A stretch of 6,129 nucleotides of DNA from Acidobacteriaceae bacterium (GCA_003140705.1 PLKU01000505.1:779-6907); one strand, 5' to 3'. Counted from the first letter of the stretch, positions 1-6,129 are shown. Numbers and translations: made by a program. Notes: generated by a model not told the origin, from the sequence alone.

Positions 1-1383
1 GTCGGTCGCAACGGAATCGGTGCTGGAGGCCTGCGGCTCGGTTCCGGGGCGATTCTGAAACCAACGTGCCCAGTCGGGGGATCCCGGCGGCGGGGAGCAG
101 ATGTACCATTCGCCCGTCTTGGCGTCCGGGCACGGTTTGAAGGGAATCTGACCGGGTTGCTGGCTCGGAATCGACGGCAAGAGGAAAGAAACCTGCCGAT
201 GCTGGGCGGGCTGCCATTCGGCGGGTCCGTGGCAACTCAGGCATGAGGAGTTGGGGTAGTCGTCCATCTGCTTTTTGCCCACCTGAATGTCGTTACGCGC
301 ACCATCGTTGGGGCCAGCGAGTCGTCCACCCCAGCCCAGCGTCTGGGTAGAGTACTTAGGGGCTGCCGGGTTGATCCAGGTTTCGTGAAGTGGCGGCCTG
401 GAGCGCGAGGACGAGTCGACATCTGGATCGTTACCCCACATGGCCCCCAGCGGAACCATCTTGTCCCAGGCATCGCCTGAGGCTTTGCGGTCATAGACGA
501 GCGTGGTGAAGACCCAGCCGGTTTTGGGCGATGCAGCGGAATCCTTGACGATGATGTCGAACTGGATGACATAGGCGTTCAATACGGTAGGAGCGCCGGA
601 CTGCTGCTCGGGGATCGCCGCATAGATGGGCCATACTGCAGCGCCATCGGTGGCTGGCCACCAATTCTTCTGCGTCTTTGGATCGTCGGAAACGAAAACA
701 GCGGTTTTGACGATGACCGAACCTTCGTCGAATTGAAAGTTGGCGGTCTTGACATCGGGATTCACCGCGCCCGATCCCCAGACTTTGTAGAGTGTGTAGG
801 CGGCACGCTCATCGTAGTAGGTGAGCACATATGTATCGAATGTAGTCTTGAGTCCAGTGCCGGCAAAGACTGACGGACCAAACTGGCCGGCCGCGTAGGT
901 TCCGTGGATGCTCTCGCGAGTGTATCCAAGCCAGGGCTCGTTGTACCAATGCGCCTTTGTGGCGTCCCAGTTCTCATAGTTGAGCAGCAACTGGCGCGCA
1001 TTGGAAGCCACGTATTGTTTGAGTGCTGCGATGTAGGCCGGCGCATTCTGGGTGGTGATGGCGTCCCCACCAATTGCCTGCTGCCAAGGAGGACTCTGGA
1101 TGGGAGGTAGTGGCCGGGAAGGCCAATCCTTGCTGAGCGCGAACATCGGGCCCTGATAGAGCGCAGGAGGAGGGATCAAACCATTGTTGATGAGAAATGG
1201 ATCTCTGGGGATCACGTTTTCGGGGGTTGCCAGGGGGTGGTCTTGTGCGGCCTCAACGCTGGACGAGCTGTGGCCTCTGCCGGACGGAGCGCCAGACAGA
1301 TATGCGGAAAGTGCGCCATAGAAAACGCACGCCAATGCCAAAGCCAAAGAAAAATTGCGGATGCGCCTCAACGAAGCATTCAT
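1..1383 (-). CDS. Secreted c-type cytochrome-like protein, partial (C-terminus beyond left edge)
   Basis: The reading frame is open from the ATG at 1383 down to base 1, giving 461 residues with no stop, so the C-terminus lies outside the window. The N-terminus looks like a Sec signal peptide: arginines at 6, 7 and 9, then a hydrophobic core at about residues 11-29, which suggests export to the periplasm or cell surface. A single haem c attachment motif, CLSCH, is at residues 381-385 (C381, C384, H385; bases 229-243). Upstream of it are Trp/Gly-rich blocks: GWVF at 289-292, MWGNDP at 315-320, ETWINP at 334-339 and LGWGGRLAGP at 349-358. From memory these resemble a widespread but poorly characterised family of single-haem hypothetical proteins; I could not check this. 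No methionine follows the motif in the visible part, so the distal haem ligand is unclear. The start is supported by GAGG six bases upstream. Substrate and redox partner are unknown. Confidence 0.85.
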   Translation of the reverse strand, partial: MNASLRRIRNFSLALALACVFYGALSAYLSGAPSGRGHSSSSVEAAQDHPLATPENVIPRDPFLINNGLIPPPALYQGPMFALSKDWPSRPLPPIQSPPWQQAIGGDAITTQNAPAYIAALKQYVASNARQLLLNYENWDATKAHWYNEPWLGYTRESIHGTYAAGQFGPSVFAGTGLKTTFDTYVLTYYDERAAYTLYKVWGSGAVNPDVKTANFQFDEGSVIVKTAVFVSDDPKTQKNWWPATDGAAVWPIYAAIPEQQSGAPTVLNAYVIQFDIIVKDSAASPKTGWVFTTLVYDRKASGDAWDKMVPLGAMWGNDPDVDSSSRSRPPLHETWINPAAPKYSTQTLGWGGRLAGPNDGARNDIQVGKKQMDDYPNSSCLSCHGPAEWQPAQHRQVSFLLPSIPSQQPGQIPFKPCPDAKTGEWYICSPPPGSPDWARWFQNRPGTEPQASSTDSVATD

Positions 1384-1389
1384 AGACTA

Positions 1390-1393
1390 CCTC
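1390..1393 (-). promoter_or_regulatory. Ribosome binding site of the cytochrome-like gene
   Basis: On the minus strand GAGG is separated by six bases from the ATG at 1383. This supports that start, which also places the signal peptide directly at the N-terminus. Confidence 0.6.
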
Positions 1394-1481
1394 ATCGTTT
1401 GAGATTCGGCTTCAGAACAGGCGCGACCACGGGGAAGAGGTGGTGGCAGACCTGGCGCTTGCGGAGAATTACCCCACTTGC

Positions 1482-1503
1482 TGATAGTATTCGATTGCTA
1501 TCA
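1482..1503. promoter_or_regulatory. 22-base imperfect palindrome, candidate operator between divergent genes
   Basis: Perfect arms TGATAG (1482-1487) and CTATCA (1498-1503) flank a core whose centre, TCGA (1491-1494), is also symmetric; 18 of 22 positions obey the dyad. It lies about 100 bases upstream of the minus-strand cytochrome-like start and about 85 bases upstream of the plus-strand small gene. It is AT-richer than its surroundings, and on the minus strand it contains a TACTAT sequence that could pass for a -10 element. The size and placement suit a dimeric regulator acting on one or both genes, but no specific regulator can be named. Confidence 0.4.
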
Positions 1504-1524
1504 CGCCCAAATCGGTCAGAGCGC

Positions 1525-1547
1525 CAGCATAACTGGTGATGATGCTG
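1525..1547 (+). repeat. Short inverted repeat in the leader of the small gene
   Basis: CAGCAT (1525-1530) and ATGCTG (1542-1547) can pair across an 11-base loop, about 40 bases before the start of the small gene. It could be a leader hairpin, but an arm of this length can occur by chance and no T-run follows. Confidence 0.2.
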
Positions 1548-1576
1548 ACGCGGCTTTGCAACTCCCACACGGAGAC

Positions 1577-1581
1577 AGGAG
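1577..1581 (+). promoter_or_regulatory. Shine-Dalgarno site deciding the small gene's start
   Basis: AGGAG sits six bases before the ATG at 1588 but directly abuts the alternative ATG at 1582. A weaker GGAG at 1571-1574 would serve the ATG at 1582 with seven bases of spacing. The stronger motif favours 1588; the two starts differ by two residues only. Confidence 0.6.
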
Positions 1582-1587
1582 ATGAAC

Positions 1588-1845
1588 ATGGCCCAAAGCG
1601 CGCCACAAGTTTTTTCGGGCATTACACCCACGCAGTATGCAAGTTTGCTTCTAAAGGCACAGGCCAATGGCTTGGACCTGACCGGCAATAATGGAACAGC
1701 TTCAAAGTTCGGCGTTGAAATGGCCTGGAACTACTCGCCCAACACGGAGGAACTGACCTTCGAATGCTTGAGGACGCCCTTCTTTGTGAAGCCAGACGAG
1801 GTGAACGCAAAGATCAGGACTCTGGTGAAGGAGACCATGGATTAG
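1588..1845 (+). CDS. Small hypothetical protein, about 85 residues
   Basis: I do not recognise this protein. It begins MAQSAPQVFSGITP from the ATG at 1588 (or MNM from 1582) and ends at TAG 1843-1845. It has no signal peptide, no membrane segment and no metal-binding cysteine pair (a single Cys occurs near FECLRTPFF). An N-terminal stretch reading ITPTQYASLLLKAQANGLDL looks helical. The middle (VEMAWNYSPNTEELTFECLRTPFF) looks like beta strands, and the end (VNAKIRTLVKETMD) is again helical, so a compact cytoplasmic alpha-beta fold is plausible. A strong ribosome binding site and protein-like, non-repetitive composition support a real gene. It is divergent from the cytochrome-like gene and convergent with the XRE gene, so it is probably transcribed alone. 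No function is proposed. Confidence 0.75.
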   Translation: MAQSAPQVFSGITPTQYASLLLKAQANGLDLTGNNGTASKFGVEMAWNYSPNTEELTFECLRTPFFVKPDEVNAKIRTLVKETMD

Positions 1846-1856
1846 CGTGCGCATCC

Positions 1857-1871
1857 GCAGCGAGGCGCTGC
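1857..1871. terminator. Compact hairpin in the convergent gap, possible bidirectional terminator
   Basis: GCAGCG (1857-1862) and CGCTGC (1866-1871) form a perfect six-pair GC-rich stem around a three-base loop. It starts 11 bases after the stop of the small gene and lies 27 bases beyond the stop of the opposing XRE gene. Neither side carries a T-run, so it is not a textbook intrinsic terminator; the location between two convergent gene ends is the main support. Confidence 0.35.
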
Positions 1872-1898
1872 TAAGAACGGGGCCGAGGATCGGAACCC

Positions 1899-2246
1899 TC
1901 AGCGCGTTGCTGTGGCTGCGAACTTCTTGACCATGGTCAACAACAGCTTGCGGTCGCTTTCATTCAGGCTTGATGAGTAGCGGCGGATCTGGGTGAGGAA
2001 GCGCAATTCTTCGTCAGTGAGCTTTTGAGCGTTGAATTGGTGGCCCATTGAGTCGTCGGCAAAGAACTGGGCGATGGGCAGGTCGAGCGCCAGGGCAATT
2101 TTGGACAAGGTGTCCAGTGAGGGAACGGTATGGCCATTCTCAACACGCGACAGGTAACAGCGCAGGAGGCCGGTTTTCTTCTCGATATCTCCTTGAGACA
2201 ATCCCTTTTGCAGGCGGTGGGCGCGAATCGTGGTGCCGATCTTCAT
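1899..2246 (-). CDS. XRE/Cro-C1-type helix-turn-helix transcriptional regulator
   Basis: This 115-residue protein is a small DNA-binding regulator. Residues 3-62 form an HTH_3-type domain: IRAHRLQKGLSQGDIEKKTG gives helix 1, the LSQ turn and helix 2; YLSRVENG (31-38) is the recognition helix and its conserved end; and PSLDTLSKIALALDLPIAQFF (42-62) closes the five-helix fold. The C-terminal half (about 63-115) is charged and probably helical, ending in a basic stretch, and could serve dimerisation; no peptidase or ligand-binding domain is present. Such short XRE proteins commonly autoregulate, and the upstream region has two ten-base palindromes that could be sites for it. The start at 2246 gives the usual MKIG...IR beginning; the nearest Shine-Dalgarno-like AGGA is 11 bases upstream, rather far. 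The target genes cannot be inferred from the neighbours. Confidence 0.92.
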   Translation of the reverse strand: MKIGTTIRAHRLQKGLSQGDIEKKTGLLRCYLSRVENGHTVPSLDTLSKIALALDLPIAQFFADDSMGHQFNAQKLTDEELRFLTQIRRYSSSLNESDRKLLLTMVKKFAATATR

Positions 2247-2251
2247 GGTTG

Positions 2252-2261
2252 AGGACGTCCT
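2252..2261. promoter_or_regulatory. Ten-base perfect palindrome at the XRE gene's translation start
   Basis: AGGACGTCCT is fully self-complementary and lies five bases upstream of the XRE start codon, covering the expected ribosome binding site. It could be an autoregulatory operator, though a ten-base palindrome alone is weak evidence. Confidence 0.3.
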
Positions 2262-2300
2262 GTCTGATGCCGACCAAGGGTTACTTCTGTGGTAGCAATC

Positions 2301-2339
2301 AAATCAATATTGACTTAATAGTTAACATGGGTCTGTCAA
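2301..2339 (-). promoter_or_regulatory. AT-rich promoter-like region of the XRE gene with palindromes
   Basis: On the minus strand a perfect -35 hexamer TTGACA lies at 2334-2339, followed by an AT-rich tract. At the ideal 17-base spacing the -10 position reads AAGTCA, a poor match, so the exact promoter is uncertain. The tract contains a perfect ten-base palindrome TCAATATTGA (2304-2313) and the six-base palindrome GTTAAC (2321-2326), placed where a repressor would interfere with RNA polymerase. The low GC stands out from the flanking DNA. It drives towards the XRE gene, leaving a leader of roughly 60 bases. Confidence 0.4.
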
Positions 2340-2367
2340 GAAAGCAATAGCAATTCGCGGGTATTTT

Positions 2368-2404
2368 CCGGGTCGAATTCCTGGAGTAAGCCAGGTGAAC
2401 CCGG
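2368..2404 (-). repeat. Nested hairpin downstream of the GNAT gene
   Basis: Outer arms CCGGGT (2368-2373) and ACCCGG (2399-2404) enclose inner arms CCTGG (2380-2384) and CCAGG (2391-2395), with a six-base terminal loop and an asymmetric internal loop. In the minus direction it begins about 60 bases after the GNAT stop and precedes the XRE promoter region. It may end or stabilise the GNAT transcript, but there is no T-run on the 3' side, so intrinsic termination is unproven. No gene is seen in the whole 2247-2465 interval. Confidence 0.35.
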
Positions 2405-2465
2405 CGGAGATGCGTGAGTGCGGCGCAACCGACGCGAGCGCCTGATTGCGGATTGAGAGTGCGCT

Positions 2466-3011
2466 TCACAGGGTTTTCTTGAGGTAGGCGAGACCTTCAA
2501 CAGGATTGTCGTTGTAAGGCTCGCATGGCAGAAAGCCGAGGTCGAGATAAATTCGATGGGCTGCTGCCATGGAGGCTGGGGCAGTATCAAGAAAGACAGC
2601 CCGGCGGCCGGCTGCAACTGCGCGTTTGAGGACAGACTGAGTCAAGGCGCGGCCCAATCCAAGACCGCGCGTTGCGGGTCGAACCCAGAGGCGTTTGAGT
2701 TCCCAGGCGTTCGAAGCGACGGCATCGGAAGTTGTTCCGAAGGAGAACTCGCGCCATGCGATGAAGCCGGCGGGCTCGCCGTTTGCACGAGCCATGATGC
2801 AGCCGCCTCCTTGTTCGAGATAAGAGAGTGGAACCCGTGCGGCTTCTTTCTCAAGAGCAGCAAAACAGAAGCGGGCTGCGCTAGGTTGGGCAACGACAAA
2901 GCGGCCGTACTCGAGCAGCAGTTCCTGTGCCTGCTTGATGGTGCTTTCAGAGGCAGATGTTCCAATCTCTTCAATGAAAAATGGCCGAGAATCGGCCTCG
3001 TTTGTGGCCAT
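2466..3011 (-). CDS. GNAT-family N-acetyltransferase
   Basis: This 181-residue cytoplasmic protein belongs to the GCN5-related acetyltransferases, which move an acetyl group from acetyl-CoA to an amine. The acetyl-CoA-binding motif A is clear at residues 107-122 (RLWVRPATRGLGLGRA), with the R-x-x-G-x-G loop at 115-120 contacting the pyrophosphate. The C-terminal motif B region, AAHRIYLDLGF (150-160), holds Tyr155 at the place of the usual catalytic acid. The strand GCIMARANGEPAGFIAW (70-86) is the typical central beta hairpin. The length is normal for a single-domain member. The substrate is not evident. The frame stays open upstream to an ATG at 3392, but that extension would overlap the receptor gene by 281 bases and has no family features, so the ATG at 3011 is chosen; its Shine-Dalgarno match is weak. 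It lies back to back with the receptor gene and is 219 bases from the XRE gene. Confidence 0.9.
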   Translation of the reverse strand: MATNEADSRPFFIEEIGTSASESTIKQAQELLLEYGRFVVAQPSAARFCFAALEKEAARVPLSYLEQGGGCIMARANGEPAGFIAWREFSFGTTSDAVASNAWELKRLWVRPATRGLGLGRALTQSVLKRAVAAGRRAVFLDTAPASMAAAHRIYLDLGFLPCEPYNDNPVEGLAYLKKTL

Positions 3012-3039
3012 GCCTGAGTTTACGATGGGTTTGCGAGGG

Positions 3040-3051
3040 TACTGACCAGTA
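3040..3051. promoter_or_regulatory. Short dyad in the GNAT/receptor divergent region
   Basis: TACTG (3040-3044) and CAGTA (3047-3051) form a 12-base dyad with a two-base spacer. A further inverted pair, GTTTAC (3018-3023) and GTAAAC (3049-3054), spans the same stretch. Both lie in the 100-base gap between divergent starts, where promoters and operators must be, but no convincing -35/-10 pair was found on either strand. Confidence 0.25.
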
Positions 3052-3102
3052 AACCTTCGAGCTGCGAGGAACGTCTGACTGAGTACGGGCGGGAGATGGC
3101 GG

Positions 3103-3106
3103 GGAG
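3103..3106 (+). promoter_or_regulatory. Ribosome binding site of the receptor gene
   Basis: GGAG lies five bases before the ATG at 3112. It favours this start over the out-of-frame ATG at 3096. Confidence 0.55.
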
Positions 3107-3111
3107 CGAGC

Positions 3112-6100
3112 ATGCGGCGAGCATTATTTTGGGCGATGGCACTCGGGATTGTTGTGGGCAGCAGTGCGGTATGGTCGCAAGGCGCTGTCCAGAGTCCCGC
3201 GCCAGCCTCGGCCGAACCCGCGCAAACTTCTAAAAGCACCGAAAATCCGGTCCCGGCGACACCGAATCCAGTCACCACGGGAGGTAAGCTGCACGGCGTG
3301 GTGAAGAGCGGAACTATCCCACTGCCCGGCGTGACCGTGACGGCACAGAATACTCTGACCGGGAAGAAGTTCTCGACTACGACCGACATCACGGGCGCGT
3401 GGTCGATGAGTATTTCTCAAAATGGCCGGTACGTAATCCGAACTCAGTTTGCGGCGTTTGCCGTTGGATCGCAAGAGGCAGTGCTCAACGCCACGAATCA
3501 CGACCAGACAGTTAGCTTCGCGTTGATCCTGGCCTCACGGGCGGCGCAACAGCAGGCGACCGAGGCGGCGAGCCAACAGGCGACAAGCTCGATGATTCAA
3601 CAGTTGGCGGGGAATAGTGCGCAGAGCCTTAGTCTGGTGAGCGCGCTGACCGGCGAAGGCGACACTGATACGCAGGCTGGAGGGGGCGGGAACGGTCCTG
3701 CGGCAGCGGGGGCAGCACTGCCGTCGATCGCCGGCAACTCCGACTTTGGTGGGGAATCGGTGGCCATCAGCGGCGCCGCGGGTCAGGTGAGCCCGATGGC
3801 GGGCGTCGATGTGGACAGGATCAGAGACGCAATTGAAACTGCGCGCTCACAGGGTCTCATCCCCGAGGGAGTTGGCGGATTGTTTGGTGGTGGTGGCGGC
3901 TTTGGCGGCGGGGGGCGCGGCAATTTCAGAGGCTTCAATCCAGGCCAGCCACATGGTGCAATCTTTTGGATTGGAAGCAACTCGGCGCTAAACGCGGAGC
4001 CGTTTGCACTGTCCGCTCTGGACGGACAACAAGGGCAGCAGCCGCCTTCGGGGAGCAACCGCTTCGGCATCACCTTCATGAGCGCACCCTATATTCCACA
4101 TCTGACGAAGCCGAGCGGAAAGGATACAGTTTTTCTGACAACTTCCGGCACGCGGAGCTCGAGTCCGCTGAGCGAATATGCGACGGTGCCTACGGATGCG
4201 GAGCGGGGCGGTGATTTTTCGGCGGCCGGACTGCCTGCGATTTACGATCCCACGACCGGGCAGCAGTTCATTACGAATGGAATTACGAATGTGATCCCTG
4301 GTTCGCGCATCACGTCGCAGGCCACCGCACTGCTGAAGTACTATCCGGAGCCGAACCTGGCCGGCAGCACCGGGGTCAATGGCTACAACTATCACCTGCT
4401 GACGACTGCACAGACGAATTCGACCCAAGCGGGTGTGCGGTACATGCGCAGCCTGGGCAAGAATGCCACACAGCCCGGAGGCGGGGGGCGACGTGGCGGC
4501 GGCGGTGGAGGGCGGAGAAACCAAAACCAGGGGCTGCGGCAGAGCATCAACGTGAACTACAACTGGGCTGAATCAGCTTCAGACAACGTGAATATCTTTC
4601 CGGTGCTGGGCGGCAAGAGCCGCTCAAGCTCAGACTCCGTGCAGGGCGGCTATACGCTCGGTTACCACAAGATCACCGAGGTACTTAACGCGAGTTGGAA
4701 TCGCAGCAACAGTCAGACGACGAATTACTTTACGAATGGCACCGATATCGCAACACAACTGGGTATTTTGGGGCCGGGAAGCGCCCCGCTGAATGCGAGT
4801 CCGTTGAATTACGGTGTGCCAAGCGTAACCGTCGGCTCAATTGCCGGGCTCGGCGAGCAGCAGCCCAACTTTTCAATCTCGCAAACGATTTCTGCCACGG
4901 AGACATTGAGCTGGATTCACGGCAAACACAATCTTCGCTTTGGCGGCGACTACCGGCGTGTGCACCGCGACTTTCTTGGCGGAACGAACTCGACAGGGAG
5001 CTTTACGTTTAGCGGCAAGTTCACCGAAGACCAGGCGAAGGATGCAACGACGGGTACGGCTCTGGCGGATCTGCTCCTAGGATTGCCGCAGGAGACGAAT
5101 ATCGACGTTGCCTTGTCGAAGAGTTATCTGCGCGACAACGTGTGGGATCTTTATGCGCAGGACGATTGGCGAGCACGTGCCAACCTGACGCTGACCTATG
5201 GCCTGCGATATGAGTTGTTTGAGCCGTACACAGAGAAGTATGGGCACCTTGCCTTTGTCGATACGAATCCTTCAGGGAATTTCACCGGCGCCGTGGAAAC
5301 GCAAGCCGGCGGAGTTGGCCCATTCAGTGGTAAGCTGCCGAATTCGCTGGTCAAGCCATTCCCGCTGGCTCTGCAGCCGCGGCTAGGTGTGGCCCTGCGG
5401 CTGCCCAAGCAGACGGTTGTGCGAGCAGGCTACGGCATGAACTTTACCGTCGGCTCCTACGGCAGCTTTGCTTCCACCATGGCCCGCCAGCCGATGGTGA
5501 ATCAGCCGGCGTTTGTGAACGAGCAGACGAACGAAGCAACGGCGGTAGGACAGTACAGCCTGGCCAATGGATTCCCCAACATTCCAACGACGCCTACGAA
5601 TGGCAACTTCGCTCTCGACCCGAACTATCAACTGCCATACGTGCAGGTATGGAATCTTGACGTGCAGAAGACTTTTCCGTGGGGGATTGTCGTGAATGCG
5701 GGCTACAACGGGTCGAAGGGAAGCAATCTGGACATCAAGAGCGCGCCGCGCGCCAGCGTGAGCAGCCCAGGCACTGATCCGACAAACTTAGTATTCACTT
5801 ATGAGCAGGCTGAGGCTTTTTCGCGGTTCAACGCGGGAACCCTGCGCGTGAACAAGCGCCTTTCGAGCGGTATTGCGCTTGGGGCCAACTATCAGTATTC
5901 GCATTCGATCGACGACGCCGGCGGGTTGGGCGGCACCTCGACGGTGGTCGCGCAAAACTGGCAGAACCTGGCCGCGGAGGAAGGGAACTCGAGCATCGAT
6001 GTACGGCAGAAGGTGAGCGGAACCTACCTTTATGAGTTGCCCTTCGGCAAAGACAAGTTCTGGTTTACCGACGGCGTGGCCTCGCACATCCTGGAGGGAT

Positions 6101-6129
6101 TTTCGATGTCAGGGAGCTTTACTTTTGCC
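3112..6129 (+). CDS. Oar-like TonB-dependent receptor family outer-membrane protein, partial
   Basis: The frame is open for 1006 codons to the right edge without a stop. Residues 1-22 are a signal peptide (MRR, hydrophobic core, likely cut after AVWS). A Pro/Ala-rich linker follows, then a carboxypeptidase-regulatory-like beta-sandwich at about 57-142, with the LPGVTVTA and TTTDITGAWSMSI strand motifs. Residues 144-283 are low in complexity (Gln/Ala, then Gly) where a plug would normally sit, and no clear TonB box is seen. From about 284 the Oar-type barrel begins: NRFGITF (316-322), TVPTDAERGGDFS (358-370), LLKYYPEPN (407-415), HGKHNLRFGGDYRR (603-616), DLYAQDDWRARANLTLTYGL (679-698) and QPRLGVALR (755-763). 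A Gly/Arg-rich segment at 456-469 interrupts the barrel, probably in a loop. Members often act in uptake of large or polymeric substrates or in envelope organisation; the substrate here is unknown. The C-terminal strands are outside the window. Confidence 0.9.
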   Translation, partial: MRRALFWAMALGIVVGSSAVWSQGAVQSPAPASAEPAQTSKSTENPVPATPNPVTTGGKLHGVVKSGTIPLPGVTVTAQNTLTGKKFSTTTDITGAWSMSISQNGRYVIRTQFAAFAVGSQEAVLNATNHDQTVSFALILASRAAQQQATEAASQQATSSMIQQLAGNSAQSLSLVSALTGEGDTDTQAGGGGNGPAAAGAALPSIAGNSDFGGESVAISGAAGQVSPMAGVDVDRIRDAIETARSQGLIPEGVGGLFGGGGGFGGGGRGNFRGFNPGQPHGAIFWIGSNSALNAEPFALSALDGQQGQQPPSGSNRFGITFMSAPYIPHLTKPSGKDTVFLTTSGTRSSSPLSEYATVPTDAERGGDFSAAGLPAIYDPTTGQQFITNGITNVIPGSRITSQATALLKYYPEPNLAGSTGVNGYNYHLLTTAQTNSTQAGVRYMRSLGKNATQPGGGGRRGGGGGGRRNQNQGLRQSINVNYNWAESASDNVNIFPVLGGKSRSSSDSVQGGYTLGYHKITEVLNASWNRSNSQTTNYFTNGTDIATQLGILGPGSAPLNASPLNYGVPSVTVGSIAGLGEQQPNFSISQTISATETLSWIHGKHNLRFGGDYRRVHRDFLGGTNSTGSFTFSGKFTEDQAKDATTGTALADLLLGLPQETNIDVALSKSYLRDNVWDLYAQDDWRARANLTLTYGLRYELFEPYTEKYGHLAFVDTNPSGNFTGAVETQAGGVGPFSGKLPNSLVKPFPLALQPRLGVALRLPKQTVVRAGYGMNFTVGSYGSFASTMARQPMVNQPAFVNEQTNEATAVGQYSLANGFPNIPTTPTNGNFALDPNYQLPYVQVWNLDVQKTFPWGIVVNAGYNGSKGSNLDIKSAPRASVSSPGTDPTNLVFTYEQAEAFSRFNAGTLRVNKRLSSGIALGANYQYSHSIDDAGGLGGTSTVVAQNWQNLAAEEGNSSIDVRQKVSGTYLYELPFGKDKFWFTDGVASHILEGFSMSGSFTFA

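Noticed and set aside
237..1073. Minus-strand frames of 111 and 103 codons near the left edge.
   Set aside because: They lie in a shifted frame of the cytochrome-like gene, which is continuously open with a signal peptide and haem motif; the alternatives have Ser/Pro/Arg-rich composition typical of out-of-frame reading.
1426..1444. ACCAC/GTGGT inverted repeat upstream of the cytochrome-like gene.
   Set aside because: Five-base arms around a nine-base loop are expected by chance in GC-rich DNA, and the position offers no further support.
1899..2246. The XRE regulator with the neighbouring small gene as a toxin-antitoxin pair.
   Set aside because: The two genes are convergent rather than co-transcribed, and the small protein shows no toxin family features, so the proximity alone does not support it.
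2556..3017. Plus-strand frame of 153 codons opposite the GNAT gene.
   Set aside because: The minus-strand product has clear acetyltransferase motifs throughout; the plus-strand product looks like a random antisense translation.
3012..3392. N-terminal extension of the GNAT frame to an ATG at 3392 (308 residues in total).
   Set aside because: It would overlap the signal peptide and regulatory-like domain of the receptor on the opposite strand, has no ribosome binding site I can see and adds nothing typical of the GNAT family; the 181-residue version is a complete domain.
3783..4524. Minus-strand frames of 98 and 178 codons inside the receptor gene.
   Set aside because: They are Pro/Arg/Ala-rich antisense shadows of the Gly-rich receptor sequence, with no domain and no plausible start signals.

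Overview
This window is GC-rich bacterial chromosome, most likely from an acidobacterium (Acidobacteriaceae/Terriglobia type). The lineage call rests on the long Oar-like TonB-dependent receptor with an N-terminal carboxypeptidase-regulatory-like domain, an expanded family in that phylum, and on a small XRE regulator of a type I associate with it. It is inference from remembered families, not from a database search.

Layout, left to right: (1) a minus-strand gene running off the left edge encodes a secreted protein with one c-type haem motif (CLSCH). (2) A 204-base divergent intergenic region contains a 22-base imperfect palindrome. (3) A plus-strand gene of about 85 codons encodes a small protein I do not recognise. 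(4) A short convergent gap with a compact hairpin separates it from (5) a minus-strand XRE/Cro-C1-type regulator. (6) A 219-base intergenic region holds the AT-rich upstream region of the regulator and a nested hairpin. (7) A minus-strand GNAT acetyltransferase follows. (8) A 100-base divergent intergenic region leads into (9) a plus-strand TonB-dependent receptor-like outer-membrane protein, open for 1006 codons and cut by the right edge.

No gene-free stretch exceeds 300 bases. The genes do not form one obvious operon: neighbours are mostly divergent or convergent, and the only same-strand adjacent pair (GNAT then XRE) is separated by a long gap with its own candidate hairpin and promoter-like DNA. 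A shared cell-envelope theme exists only for the two edge genes (a periplasmic or secreted cytochrome-like protein and an outer-membrane receptor); a functional link is not shown. I see no mobile element, CRISPR array, RNA gene or convincing new multi-gene system. The items most worth a second look are the unrecognised small protein with the palindrome upstream of it, the haem-motif protein, and the receptor's Gly/Arg-rich segments in place of a recognisable plug.
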